From positions 186,001-250,000 of the forward strand of contig JAKQJC010000007.1 of assembly GCA_029561345.1 (NCBI GenBank): 64,000 nucleotides of DNA, written 5' to 3'. Origin of the DNA: Chloroflexota bacterium. Its GTDB lineage: Bacteria > Chloroflexota > Anaerolineae > Anaerolineales > Anaerolineaceae. This document shows positions 1 through 8,702 of this stretch, piece after piece. The notes below the pieces were generated by a model. It saw only the letters and a program-made list of their open reading frames with translations, made no database searches and was not told the DNA's origin. The position numbers and the translations under genes were made by a program. How positions within the stretch are numbered: the first letter of the stretch is position 1; each line of letters begins with the position of its first letter.

Positions 1-2
1 TG

Positions 3-764
3 CCCGTCATTCAAGGCAATACGGTTGTCCTGCGCATTAAAACAAAATCGCCTGTTCATTTTGAAGGCACATTTGTTGACCATAAGCTGGCCTTCATCCC
101 CATGGAAAACAATGAGGTTGCTGCCTTGCAAGGCATTTATGCCATGAAAGACCCCGGTCTTTATCCGCTTCAAATCAAGGGTACCCTGGAGAATGGCGCC
201 GTTATTGAGTTCCAGCAAATGATTCGCATCAAGACCGGCGTTTTTCCACAGGATCCTCCCCTGATTGTCCCCCCCGAAACAATGGACCCCGCCATCACCC
301 AACCGGAAAACGAACTGGTTGACAATATTGTCTCCACCATCACCGAAACCAAATATTGGGATGGAACCTTTGTTGCCCCGGTTGACGACCCCTGCATTCG
401 TTCATGGTACGGCGACCGCCGATCTTACAATGGCAGCGACTACATCTATTTCCACACCGGCCTCGATTACGGCGTCTGTAAAAACCTCAATATCTACGCT
501 GTGGCGCCTGGTGTTGTCGTTTATACCGGTTCACTCACTGTGCGCGGAAATATGACGGTCATTGATCACGGCTGGGGTGTATATACAGCCTACCTCCACC
601 AATCTGAGATCAAAGTGTCTGTTGGCGAAAATGTGGAGGCCGGTCAACTGATTGGATTGATTGGCGGCACCGGCCGGGTCAATGGTCCACATTTGCACCT
701 GGATGTCTGGGTGAATGGTATTCAGGTAGATCCTGAAGACTGGCTGGCCCGATCATACCCATAA
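3..764 (+). CDS. M23 family metallopeptidase (5' end missing)
   Basis: Probable peptidoglycan endopeptidase of the LytM/M23 family, acting outside the cytoplasmic membrane. The reading frame is open from the first bases of the window, so the N-terminus, with any signal peptide, lies upstream; an internal ATG at 102 is not needed as a start. The visible 253 residues hold an N-terminal beta-rich region of no recognised family and a C-terminal M23 domain. The zinc and catalytic motifs are present: HTGLD with H151 and D155 (visible numbering) and GPHLHL with H230 and H232. The set is complete, so an active enzyme is expected rather than a degenerate LytM regulator. It ends just before a hairpin shared with the opposing tRNA gene. 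The family call is firm; the substrate is inferred. Confidence 0.85.
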   Translation, partial: PVIQGNTVVLRIKTKSPVHFEGTFVDHKLAFIPMENNEVAALQGIYAMKDPGLYPLQIKGTLENGAVIEFQQMIRIKTGVFPQDPPLIVPPETMDPAITQPENELVDNIVSTITETKYWDGTFVAPVDDPCIRSWYGDRRSYNGSDYIYFHTGLDYGVCKNLNIYAVAPGVVVYTGSLTVRGNMTVIDHGWGVYTAYLHQSEIKVSVGENVEAGQLIGLIGGTGRVNGPHLHLDVWVNGIQVDPEDWLARSYP

Positions 765-768
765 AAAA

Positions 769-795
769 GAAGAGCCACTATCAAGTGGCTCTTTA
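769..795 (-). terminator. Intrinsic terminator of tRNA-Leu
   Basis: A 9-bp perfect stem (771-779 with 784-792) and a 4-base loop. Read on the minus strand it is followed by TCTTTTTT, directly after the tRNA 3' end. On the plus strand it is followed only by TTT, so it may weakly terminate the M23 gene as well. Confidence 0.75.
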
Positions 796-800
796 GGGAG

Positions 801-882
801 TGCGCTGGGCGGGAGTTGAACCCGCACGCCTTTCGGCACATGGCCCTCAACCATGCCTGTCTGCCAATTCCAGCACCAGCGC
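801..882 (-). tRNA. tRNA-Leu (anticodon GAG)
   Basis: On the minus strand the 82-base sequence folds as a class II tRNA. The 7-bp acceptor stem GCGCTGG/CCAGCGC, a CATGG/CCATG anticodon stem with loop TTGAGGG, a long variable arm (TGCCGAAAGGCGT) and a GCGGG/CCCGC T-stem with TTCAACT loop are all visible. Anticodon GAG reads CUU/CUC leucine codons. The discriminator is A; the CCA tail is not encoded. It sits between its own promoter and terminator as a single-gene unit. Confidence 0.95.
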
Positions 883-894
883 AACAACTCCGCA

Positions 895-922
895 ATTATA
901 ACCGGGTCTTCCGGATTGTCAA
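895..922 (-). promoter_or_regulatory. Sigma-70 promoter of tRNA-Leu
   Basis: On the minus strand TTGACA (917-922) and TATAAT (895-900), both perfect consensus, are separated by 16 bases. The predicted start point is about 6 bases before the mature tRNA 5' end, as expected for a stable RNA promoter. Confidence 0.75.
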
Positions 923-952
923 GATTATCAGCTAAACTTATCAGGAGAAAAG

Positions 953-1960
953 ATGGCCATTATTTTGGATGCGATGGGCAGCGACAAACGCCCCAACCCG
1001 GAATTGCAGGCTGCCGTGGATGCCGCCCGCCTTTATGGAGAAGAAATCATTCTTGTCGGCAATGAAGCGGTGCTTAAACCGCAGCTGGATGCGCTTAACA
1101 CCGAAAAATTTCCCGTGTCCATTGTCCATGCCCCGGAAAGCATTGATATGACGGATCACATCGAGGATGTGCGCAAAAAGAAACAAAATACCATGCGCGT
1201 GGGCCTCGAATTGCTGCAATCGGGCCGCGCCTCCGCCTTTGTCACAGCTGGCAACACCGGCATGACCATGTATCATGCCAAGAAAATTCTCGACGATATC
1301 CCCGGCGTGATTCGCCCCGCCTTGACCGCCCTCTTCCCGGTCAAAAATGGACATTGCGTGGTGCTGGATATTGGCGCAAATGCCGAATGCCGGCCTGAAT
1401 TTCTGCTTCAGTTCGCCCTGATGGGCAGCATCTACGCTGAAAAAATGCTGGGAAAGAAAAATCCGCGGGTCGGCCTTCTCTCAAACGGCGAAGAAGCTGG
1501 CAAGGGAAACGAACTGGTTAAGGCCACTTACCCGCTCCTCTCGAACAGCGGCCTGAATTTTATCGGCAACGTGGAAGGGAAAGAGCTGTTCGGCGGTGAG
1601 GCCGATGTGGTTGTAACCGACGGGTTTACCGGAAATGTGCTTCTTAAGACCAGTGAAGCCGTATCTCGGCTGCTCATTGACACAATCAAAGAGGGCCTGA
1701 TGTCCTCCCTCACCACGAAACTGGGGGCGGCTCTGGCAAAACCCGCCTTCACCAGGGTCAAGAAAATGATGGATCCTTCTGAGGTGGGTGCCGCTCCTTT
1801 GCTGGGCGTCAATGGATTGGTGTTTGTGGGGCACGGCCGTTCTGATGCCAAAGCTCTCACCAGCGCCATCCGTGTGGCTCGTCAGGCCGTTGAAGCTGAC
1901 CTGTTGACCGCACTTCATAAGACCATTCAAGACCGCATTTCAATGTTTGAAGGAAAATAA
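953..1960 (+). CDS. plsX: Phosphate acyltransferase PlsX
   Basis: Converts acyl-ACP and phosphate to acyl-phosphate, the donor for the membrane acyltransferase PlsY in phospholipid synthesis. The 335 residues match the family's usual length. The N-terminus MAIILDAMGSDKRPN is the typical PlsX opening, and the blocks TAGNTG, LDIGANAECRPE and VVTDGFTGN are characteristic. The start is supported by AGGAG seven bases upstream of ATG. Usual partners (fabH, fabD, fabG, acpP) are not next to it. The following membrane-protein gene starts 6 bases after its stop and is probably cotranscribed. Confidence 0.93.
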   Translation: MAIILDAMGSDKRPNPELQAAVDAARLYGEEIILVGNEAVLKPQLDALNTEKFPVSIVHAPESIDMTDHIEDVRKKKQNTMRVGLELLQSGRASAFVTAGNTGMTMYHAKKILDDIPGVIRPALTALFPVKNGHCVVLDIGANAECRPEFLLQFALMGSIYAEKMLGKKNPRVGLLSNGEEAGKGNELVKATYPLLSNSGLNFIGNVEGKELFGGEADVVVTDGFTGNVLLKTSEAVSRLLIDTIKEGLMSSLTTKLGAALAKPAFTRVKKMMDPSEVGAAPLLGVNGLVFVGHGRSDAKALTSAIRVARQAVEADLLTALHKTIQDRISMFEGK

Positions 1961-1966
1961 GTCAAG

Positions 1967-2662
1967 ATGAAAATCGTCACCAACCAAAAACTCATTACCC
2001 GGAACCGCCGCATTGGCCAGTTCACAGTATACGCTTCTCTCATCGTTTTGATCGGCGGTTTTATTGCCTCGTTGCAGCCCAACCCGGATATGCTATCTTT
2101 GGCTTTCGGTGCCATGATTCTTGGCCTGATCCTTTCCCAGGTCGGCACATATTACAGCAACCGCTTTGTTCGATCCCCCCGGCCCGATGAAGCCATCGTT
2201 GAAAATCTGAAAACCCTGGAAGATAAATACACGCTTTATATCTACTCCACCCCCGTCCCCTTCTTGCTGGTTTCGCCTCAGGGAATATGGGTGCTGACCA
2301 CCTCCATGGTGGACGGAAAAGTTGTTTATGAGAAAAACCGCTGGCGGCATAAAGGCGGTAACTGGTTTCTGAAGCTGTTTTCGGAAGGCCTCGGCCGTCC
2401 GGATATCGAAATTGCGTCTCAATTGGATGACATTAAAAAGAAATTTACCAAAGAACTGCCCGACATCACCCTGCCTGAAATTCAGGCTGCCCTGGTGATT
2501 CTGAATCCCAAAACCGAAATTGAGAACGTGGCCGACGCGCCTTATCCCACCATTCCCTGTAAGAAGATTAAAGAAACGATTAAGAAGAATATCAAAACGG
2601 CTGGGGTCGCCCCTGCAGTTGTTGAGGCGGTGAATAATCTCCTCATGCCCAAAGCAGAATAA
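1967..2662 (+). CDS. Membrane protein with NERD-like domain, unknown function
   Basis: A 231-residue protein without a named function. Two hydrophobic segments near residues 20-37 and 42-62 would anchor it in the membrane. The remaining cytoplasmic part is a mixed alpha/beta domain with a repeated pattern (TPVPFLLVSPQGIWVL, then a basic WRHKGGNW patch and ALVILNP) that resembles nuclease-related NERD proteins in layout. I cannot point to a complete NERD catalytic set, so nuclease activity is not claimed. It lies 6 bases downstream of plsX and ends in a strong bidirectional hairpin. A role linked to lipid or membrane work is only a guess from position. Confidence 0.6.
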   Translation: MKIVTNQKLITRNRRIGQFTVYASLIVLIGGFIASLQPNPDMLSLAFGAMILGLILSQVGTYYSNRFVRSPRPDEAIVENLKTLEDKYTLYIYSTPVPFLLVSPQGIWVLTTSMVDGKVVYEKNRWRHKGGNWFLKLFSEGLGRPDIEIASQLDDIKKKFTKELPDITLPEIQAALVILNPKTEIENVADAPYPTIPCKKIKETIKKNIKTAGVAPAVVEAVNNLLMPKAE

Positions 2663-2674
2663 TCCCCTCCAATA

Positions 2675-2721
2675 AACGAACAGCCAAGCGAAGCCGGTCT
2701 GGCTCCGCTTGGCTGTTCGTT
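2675..2721. terminator. Bidirectional terminator hairpin
   Basis: Perfect 16-bp inverted repeat (2675-2690 with 2706-2721) between converging genes. Short T-rich tracts flank both sides. The right arm overlaps the stop codon of the response-regulator gene, so the hairpin is partly coding. Confidence 0.75.
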
Positions 2722-3391
2722 ATTGCGCCCCCCTGTCTCTTTGCACCAGGCCTCGCTGCCACGCATACACCGCCACCTGTGTCCGATCAGCCATGTGCAG
2801 TTTGCTGAAGATATTGCTGACATGCCCTTTCACCGTGTTTTCACTGATGACCAGTTTTTCAGCAATCTGGCTGTTGGTCAGGCCGTTGGCAATCAATTTT
2901 AGAACCGCCAGTTCTCTGTCTGTCAGATCTGCAAAAATTTGCGTCTCTTCGGTCTCTTCATTTCCCACACGCAGATTCTGCAACACCCGGCCAGCCACCC
3001 GTGGATGCAGGGTCACCTCGCCAAGGGCGGCCTTCAAAAGCGCATCCACCAATCGGTCCATTTTCATGTCCTTTAATATGTAAGAGATCGCTCCAGCTTT
3101 TAGTGCGGGGAAAATATGCGAATCCTCATGGTAAGATGTCAGCACCACCACCTGCGTTCTGGGGCTGATTGATTTGATATACCGGATGGTCTCAACACCA
3201 TCCATGCCTGGCATGATCAAATCCATTAGAACAACATCAGGAATATATTCCTTCACCATTTCAATGGCTTCCTGCCCCGATGCCGCTTCTCCCAGAACCT
3301 GAAACTCTGGCAGTGTATCAAGGTAGGCGCGCACGCCGCGGCGCACCACCTCATGATCATCTACGATGATTATTGATACTGGATTTTCCAT
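2720..3391 (-). CDS. NarL/FixJ-type response regulator
   Basis: DNA-binding response regulator of 223 residues. The receiver domain (about 5-120) has acidic pair D11/D12, phospho-acceptor D57 in VLMD, T85 and K107. A LuxR-type helix-turn-helix lies at about 155-215 (LTDRELAVLKLIANGLTNSQ, then VKGHVSNIFSKL). The frame extends further upstream, but the true start is the ATG at 3391. It follows GAGGAG, begins four bases after the kinase stop, and gives a normal receiver N-terminus. The large sensor kinase just upstream is the obvious partner. Target genes cannot be read from the sequence. Confidence 0.93.
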   Translation of the reverse strand: MENPVSIIIVDDHEVVRRGVRAYLDTLPEFQVLGEAASGQEAIEMVKEYIPDVVLMDLIMPGMDGVETIRYIKSISPRTQVVVLTSYHEDSHIFPALKAGAISYILKDMKMDRLVDALLKAALGEVTLHPRVAGRVLQNLRVGNEETEETQIFADLTDRELAVLKLIANGLTNSQIAEKLVISENTVKGHVSNIFSKLHMADRTQVAVYAWQRGLVQRDRGAQ

Positions 3392-3395
3392 TTTA

Positions 3396-6300
3396 TTATG
3401 ATCGCTCCTCTTTGGAAGGGTAGATATGTTTATCAATGGGTACTTGCACAAAAATACGTGTGCCCTTGTTCGGGGTTGAATTAATTTCAATGATACCACC
3501 AACCATGGCAATTCTTTCCTGCATCGAACGCAAACCAACGCCAGAGGGTTTCTGTCCCAAATCAAAACCAATCCCATCATCAAATATGGTCATTTCAACC
3601 ACGTCCGGCTTGTATTCCAGATTGAATCCAACTGTTTGCGCCTGGCTGTGTCTGGCAATATTCGCCAGAGATTCCTGAGCTACCCGGTACAAGGCCTGTT
3701 CCAGTTGAATCGACAAAACCTGACCACTATCCACAGAAGTTTGCACAAAAATGCCAGTGCGGTTTTCCCATTCAAAGATATATTCTCTCAGGGCTGTGCT
3801 AAGCCCCTTTTCTTTAAGCGCAATCGGATACATTTCCTGAATCAGGAAAGTCAATTCCTGAATCACCTCATAAACCAGGTTCTCAGCCTCACCCACATGA
3901 CCGCGCGCCGAATCAGGGCTGCGAGCCAGAATGCCATTCGCCGCCCCAAGCTGAGCCAGCGCAGCAAATGCCTTTTGCTTGGCGCTGTCATGCAAATCTC
4001 TGGCCAACCGGTTGCGCTCCTCAATAATGGCCAGCTCTTTGGTCTGTTCGAACAGAATGGCATTATCAATGGATATGGTTGCCCTTTGGGCCAGCGCCAA
4101 AAAGAGACGCTGCGCATCCTCATCAAAGGCATGAGCCCGGCGCGAGCCCACAATGAATATACCCCAAATTTTTTCTTCTATTTTGATGGGTACATAAATA
4201 ATGGACCGCAGCTCTTCTGATATGATCAGGTGGATCATTTTGGGAATATCATCCCGCCACCGCAAATCAAAATCTGTATCCAGAATGACAATGGCTTCGC
4301 CCTGGAGGATATTCCTCCCAAGAATGCCCTCTCCCTCTGCCACAGTCCATCGTTCTCCACGTGTCAGTCGCCATCCCCGGAAGACTTTCACTTCAATTTG
4401 GGTATGGTTCTCTTCCCAGGTGAAAACAGCGCTTTTCTCTGCTTTCATAAAGTCAACCGCAACATCCACAAGCGCCTGTAAAACCTGATCAATGGTCAGG
4501 AAGCGGTGCATGATTTCATCCGCCCGGTAAAGCGCCTCAAGCTCCTGATTCCGGTGCTTGATTTCCCTTGTGCGGTCGCCCACCTGTCTTTCCAGCAGCC
4601 TGTTTCGATCCTCAATACCCCTCAACCTCATTCGATATCCAAAAAACAGGAGCATCACAATCGAAATGCTGATGATGATTTGAAAAATCGGGGTTTCCCA
4701 AAAAGGCGGGACCACCGAAATTAATAACGAAACACCCTCATTATTCCAAACCCCATCTTCGTTGGCAGCTTTGAGATGCAGGATGTAAGTTTTTCCTGGC
4801 AGGTTAGTGTAACGCCCATCGCGTCTGGTACCAACATAATTCCAGCCATTGTCAAAACCTTCCAAATAATAAGCATACTGGTTTGCTTCAGATCTGGCGA
4901 AACTGAGGGCCGTAAACTCAAACTCAATGGAATTGTTCGGCCAATAAAGAACAACCTCATTCAGCTTCTCAATCCGCTCTGTCGTGACAATGGGAGATCC
5001 TTCCACCAGGAAAGCCGTCAGCACAACCGGTGGAATATAGGGGTTATCTCTGATTTCTTCTGGCCTGAAAACGGTCACGCCATTCATGCCGCCAAAAAAG
5101 AGGGTTCCATCAGCTGTTTTGAGCCCGGAATCTACCTTGAATTCATTGCTCTGCAGGCCGTCTTTAACATCATAAGATTTAAAGGCGATTTTGATAGGGT
5201 CAAATCGGATAATACCTCTGTTGGTGCTGATCCAGATAATTCCTCTATCATCTTCCAAAATGCTTGAAATCGTCTCATCGGGCAGCCCATCCTTTTCGCG
5301 GTACTGAATGATTTGCCCGGTGACCGGGTCCAGCCGGTTTAACCCGCCTGAAGTACCTACCCAGATCATTCCCAGCCGGTCTTCGAAAAGCGAAAGCACA
5401 TTGTCATCGCTTAAGGAAGTTTCTTGATTTAAAGTGTATTTATAGTGAATAAATCGCCGCGTGGAACGGTCAAAACGGTCCAGACCTTCAGGTGTGCCGA
5501 CCCATATGGTATTGGCTTTATCCACAAAAACCACATTAATGTGGTTGGAACTGACGCTGGTTGTCACCCGGTCATCGTGTAAATAATGGCCAATGAAGGC
5601 TTTGGTTCCCAGGTCATATTTGCTGATACCGTTTCCATCAGTCGCAACCCAGAGAATCCCTTCGCGGTCAATGACGAGAGAAGTGATGATGTTATATATG
5701 GGTTGGTTCTGATCATCATAGCTATCCGCGATTCGTCTAACCACAGCGGTTTCCGGGTCCAGGTTATGCAGCCCCAGGGCAGTTCCAACCCAAAGGGTGC
5801 CGTCAGGATCCACTGCAAGAGAACGGACATGGTTATTGCTCAGGCTGTTAGGGTCAGCCGGATCGTGCTGGTAATGCTCAAACCGACCTGTCTCTGGGGA
5901 ATATACATCCACCCCGCCGCCATCAGTTCCAAACCAGATCCGCCGCAAACTGTCGCTCTTAATGGCTGATACCTGGTTATATCCCAGGCTGTTTATATTT
6001 TCTGGATCTGGGAAGAAATGCCTGAAATTTTTGTACCCCTGCCCCAATTTGTTAATCCCGTCTGCAGTGCCAGCCCACAAAATGCCTGATCGATCTTCCA
6101 AGAGCGATAAAACCCGGTCATCCGACAGGCTGGTGGGGTCGAAACGGTTCTTATTGTAAACATCAAACCAGTCGTTTTTTTCATCATAACGATTAATCCC
6201 ACCACCCAGGGTCCCGATCCATAAAATCCCCGCGCCATCCTCAATCATCGTTTTTACTTTGTTATTGCTCAGGCTGTGGGGTTCACCCGGTTTATTCTGA

Positions 6301-7181
6301 TAATGAATAAATTGACCAGTTTCGGGCAGAAACATGTTCAGGCCCCCCATTGTTCCCACCCAGATGACATCCCGCCCGTCCTGAAAGATAAAGTTAACGT
6401 AATTGTTGCTCAAACTGGTGGGATTCTGCGGTTCATTGCGGAAATGCGAAAAAGTACGGATTGAGCGGTCCATTTTATCCAGGCCCCGGTCTGTGCCCAC
6501 CCAAAAATTTCCAAAACGGTCTTCGTATAGGGTCGTAATATTATTCGACGAAACACTCGCCCGATTCTGTAAATCAAATTGATAAGCAATAAAGTTTCCA
6601 CTTGCCCGGTCATACTGGTTCAATCCCCCATTTTTTGTGCCAACCCAGAGAGTCCCCTCTGAATCTTCAAGAATACAGGTGACCTGCGAGTCACTCAAGT
6701 TGTCATCAACGCCATAGCGCGTGAAGGTGCCGGTTCGACTGTCATAACGGTTTAATCCGCTGCGCTGGGTTCCAATCCATATGTTTCCAAGATGATCTTC
6801 ATAGATAGCAGTAATATTATTCTGACTGATGCTGGAGAGATTGCCCGGATCATTCTTAAAGACGATAAAATTATAACCGTCAAATCGGTTGAGACCATCC
6901 TCCGTGCCAAACCACAAAAAACCCATCCTGTCCTGAAGAATGACCTGAACCACGCTTTCCGAGAGGCCTTCGTCAACCGAAATATGCTCAAATCTTAATG
7001 TGCCACTGCGAATGGGTATCTTCCCATCCAACTGAGAAATTGGAATGACAGAGTTAATCTCGCCGGAGGGAAGCTGGACTGCGCTCGCAGCACAGCCAGT
7101 TAACAGCAAAACCAATCCTGCCGCCAGGAAAGCGCGAACCAGGGCAATCATCGGTAAACGGTTATGAGACAACCACAGCAT
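3396..7181 (-). CDS. Two-component-propeller sensor histidine kinase with lipobox
   Basis: A 1,261-residue sensor kinase of the Reg_prop/Y_Y_Y class. Order: N-terminal signal with lipobox LTGC (C30), about 14 propeller repeats (about 65-660, each with a LW(V/I)GT-type strand), a Y_Y_Y domain (about 750-825), one transmembrane helix (about 833-848), a short coiled coil, a GAF domain (about 880-1045), a HisKA_3 dimerisation region with phospho-acceptor H1064 in RDLHDS, and a HATPase domain ending near 1250 (DDGIGFDLG, GVGLRSMQER). The propeller should lie outside the cell and bind an unknown ligand; related proteins often sense glycans. It is cotranscribed with the response regulator downstream. 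An alternative start at 7151 would trim ten residues. Confidence 0.92.
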   Translation of the reverse strand: MLWLSHNRLPMIALVRAFLAAGLVLLLTGCAASAVQLPSGEINSVIPISQLDGKIPIRSGTLRFEHISVDEGLSESVVQVILQDRMGFLWFGTEDGLNRFDGYNFIVFKNDPGNLSSISQNNITAIYEDHLGNIWIGTQRSGLNRYDSRTGTFTRYGVDDNLSDSQVTCILEDSEGTLWVGTKNGGLNQYDRASGNFIAYQFDLQNRASVSSNNITTLYEDRFGNFWVGTDRGLDKMDRSIRTFSHFRNEPQNPTSLSNNYVNFIFQDGRDVIWVGTMGGLNMFLPETGQFIHYQNKPGEPHSLSNNKVKTMIEDGAGILWIGTLGGGINRYDEKNDWFDVYNKNRFDPTSLSDDRVLSLLEDRSGILWAGTADGINKLGQGYKNFRHFFPDPENINSLGYNQVSAIKSDSLRRIWFGTDGGGVDVYSPETGRFEHYQHDPADPNSLSNNHVRSLAVDPDGTLWVGTALGLHNLDPETAVVRRIADSYDDQNQPIYNIITSLVIDREGILWVATDGNGISKYDLGTKAFIGHYLHDDRVTTSVSSNHINVVFVDKANTIWVGTPEGLDRFDRSTRRFIHYKYTLNQETSLSDDNVLSLFEDRLGMIWVGTSGGLNRLDPVTGQIIQYREKDGLPDETISSILEDDRGIIWISTNRGIIRFDPIKIAFKSYDVKDGLQSNEFKVDSGLKTADGTLFFGGMNGVTVFRPEEIRDNPYIPPVVLTAFLVEGSPIVTTERIEKLNEVVLYWPNNSIEFEFTALSFARSEANQYAYYLEGFDNGWNYVGTRRDGRYTNLPGKTYILHLKAANEDGVWNNEGVSLLISVVPPFWETPIFQIIISISIVMLLFFGYRMRLRGIEDRNRLLERQVGDRTREIKHRNQELEALYRADEIMHRFLTIDQVLQALVDVAVDFMKAEKSAVFTWEENHTQIEVKVFRGWRLTRGERWTVAEGEGILGRNILQGEAIVILDTDFDLRWRDDIPKMIHLIISEELRSIIYVPIKIEEKIWGIFIVGSRRAHAFDEDAQRLFLALAQRATISIDNAILFEQTKELAIIEERNRLARDLHDSAKQKAFAALAQLGAANGILARSPDSARGHVGEAENLVYEVIQELTFLIQEMYPIALKEKGLSTALREYIFEWENRTGIFVQTSVDSGQVLSIQLEQALYRVAQESLANIARHSQAQTVGFNLEYKPDVVEMTIFDDGIGFDLGQKPSGVGLRSMQERIAMVGGIIEINSTPNKGTRIFVQVPIDKHIYPSKEERS

Positions 7182-7227
7182 AACATAATCATATTATCAC
7201 AATTGATCGTTGAGATATAAGCCCTCA

Positions 7228-7261
7228 ACAAAAAACGAACCTGTTTTAGGTCAGGTTCGTT
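7228..7261 (-). terminator. Intrinsic terminator after rluB
   Basis: A 10-bp perfect stem (7234-7243 with 7252-7261), an 8-base loop and, on the minus strand, a run of six T residues. It separates scpB-rluB from the sensor kinase gene downstream. Confidence 0.85.
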
Positions 7262-7267
7262 CAATCA

Positions 7268-8038
7268 CTACATCCTTCTGGGTCTTTGAGGGCGAGGGTG
7301 TGGCCGGCGCTGCGGAGCCTTTGAGGCCACAAAATCCTGCAAAGCAGCCACTTCTTCCCGCGTCAGATACCGCCACTCGCCAGGTTTAAGGTTTCCCAGC
7401 TTCAGGGTGGCAATCCGCACACGAATAATTCTTTCAACCGGCAGACCGATGGTTTTTCCAACTTCTCTGATCTGACGTTTCTTCCCCTCATGCATTACAA
7501 TACGCAGCCAGGTCCCTTTGCCCACATTTCCTTCAACATCCACCTTTGCTGGCGCAGTACGATAACCATCTTCCAGAACAACACCCCTGCGCCAGATGGC
7601 CAATTGCTCTTCATCAGGGTGAGTAACCAGTAAAACCCGGTATTCTTTTTCATGTTCATAGCGCGGATGGGTCAGGTGATTGGCCAGTTCGCCGTCGTTG
7701 GTGAGTAAAATCAAACCCTCGCTGTCAAGATCCAGTCGACCAACCGCAAACAGGTGCCCTTCAACGGGGACCAGGGTTCGAACAGTGGGGCGTGAATCCT
7801 CTGGATTATCATCTGAAAGGACACCGCGCGGCTTATGTAATGCAATATAGGTGGGACTCTCCATTTTTGGTAATGGCTTCCCATCCAGGAAAATTTTATC
7901 TCGTTCAGGATCCGCTTTTGCGCCCAATTCAACACGAACACCATTAACGACAACCCGCCCTGCCGTGATCAGATCTTCACATGAACGGCGTGATCCTAAA
8001 CCTGCTCTGGCCAGTATTTTTTGTATTCTTTCTTCCAT
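7268..8038 (-). CDS. rluB: 23S rRNA pseudouridine synthase, RluB/RsuA family
   Basis: Isomerises a uridine in rRNA, most likely 23S rRNA. The 256 residues contain an N-terminal S4 RNA-binding domain (about 2-60, with ARAGLGSRRSCEDLI) and the catalytic domain with GRLDLDSEGLILLTNDGE, where the first aspartate after RL is the catalytic residue. A basic C-terminal tail rich in R and P follows the domain. It lies 39 bases downstream of scpB, the conserved scpB-rluB arrangement of Gram-positive and Chloroflexi genomes. RluB rather than RsuA is chosen from this context; the exact target base is inferred. Confidence 0.9.
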   Translation of the reverse strand: MEERIQKILARAGLGSRRSCEDLITAGRVVVNGVRVELGAKADPERDKIFLDGKPLPKMESPTYIALHKPRGVLSDDNPEDSRPTVRTLVPVEGHLFAVGRLDLDSEGLILLTNDGELANHLTHPRYEHEKEYRVLLVTHPDEEQLAIWRRGVVLEDGYRTAPAKVDVEGNVGKGTWLRIVMHEGKKRQIREVGKTIGLPVERIIRVRIATLKLGNLKPGEWRYLTREEVAALQDFVASKAPQRRPHPRPQRPRRM

Positions 8039-8077
8039 AATATCCGATTATATCATACCCATGAAAATATTAAAGAA

Positions 8078-8659
8078 TTATTCTTTCAGAATATCCCGGC
8101 GTTCTGGTTGGTTTTCTCCAAAACTTTCAAGAGCCGGCAAATCCTGGATTGATTTTAAGCCAAAATACTGCAAAAATTCTGCAGTGGTTCCATATAAAAT
8201 GGGTCTTCCAGGCCCTTCCGCCCGGCCAACTTCCTGGATCAAGTCTTTGGAAAGCAGACTCTTGACCACACCGTCGCTGCTCACCCCCCTGATGGCATCC
8301 AGCTGCGGCCGGGTGACGGGTTGTTTATAAGCAATGATGGCCAACGACTCAAGGGCGGCTTTGCTCAACCGGCTGGTGGCTTCCAACCCCAAAAATTTTT
8401 CCACCACTCCGCCCAACTCAGCCGTGGTGGTCAATTGCACCCGTCCCGCATGCCACTGAACACACAGGCCGCTTCCAGTACTGATATAATAATCGGATAA
8501 TTCTTTCAATCCATTTTCCACTTCAGTCGGCGTCATATCAATGGCAGATGCCAGTTGGCTTGGGGCAACGGACCCGGGAGCGGCAAATAATAAAGCCTCC
8601 AGCATAGAGCGAAGGCTGGGAGATTGAGAGGGATTTAAAGCTTCTTTTGTCTCTGTCAT
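8078..8659 (-). CDS. scpB: Segregation and condensation protein B
   Basis: Kleisin-associated subunit of the SMC-ScpA-ScpB complex, which compacts and separates chromosomes. The 193 residues contain two winged-helix domains. Family blocks are clear: LRSMLEALLFAAPGSVAPSQ at the N-terminus and ALESLAIIAYKQPVTRPQ with IRGVSSDGVVKSLL in the second domain. scpA, usually directly upstream, is absent; the upstream gene is divergent, so scpA must lie elsewhere. The gene is followed by rluB. The start is the ATG at 8659, with no clear Shine-Dalgarno sequence. Confidence 0.92.
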   Translation of the reverse strand: MTETKEALNPSQSPSLRSMLEALLFAAPGSVAPSQLASAIDMTPTEVENGLKELSDYYISTGSGLCVQWHAGRVQLTTTAELGGVVEKFLGLEATSRLSKAALESLAIIAYKQPVTRPQLDAIRGVSSDGVVKSLLSKDLIQEVGRAEGPGRPILYGTTAEFLQYFGLKSIQDLPALESFGENQPERRDILKE

Positions 8660-8702
8660 GCTATAATTACACCGTTAGTTGCTATTGGATTATACACGAA
8701 AT

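Noticed and set aside
1481..1930. Minus-strand frame opposite plsX
   Set aside because: It lies inside a well-supported gene; no start signal or domain.
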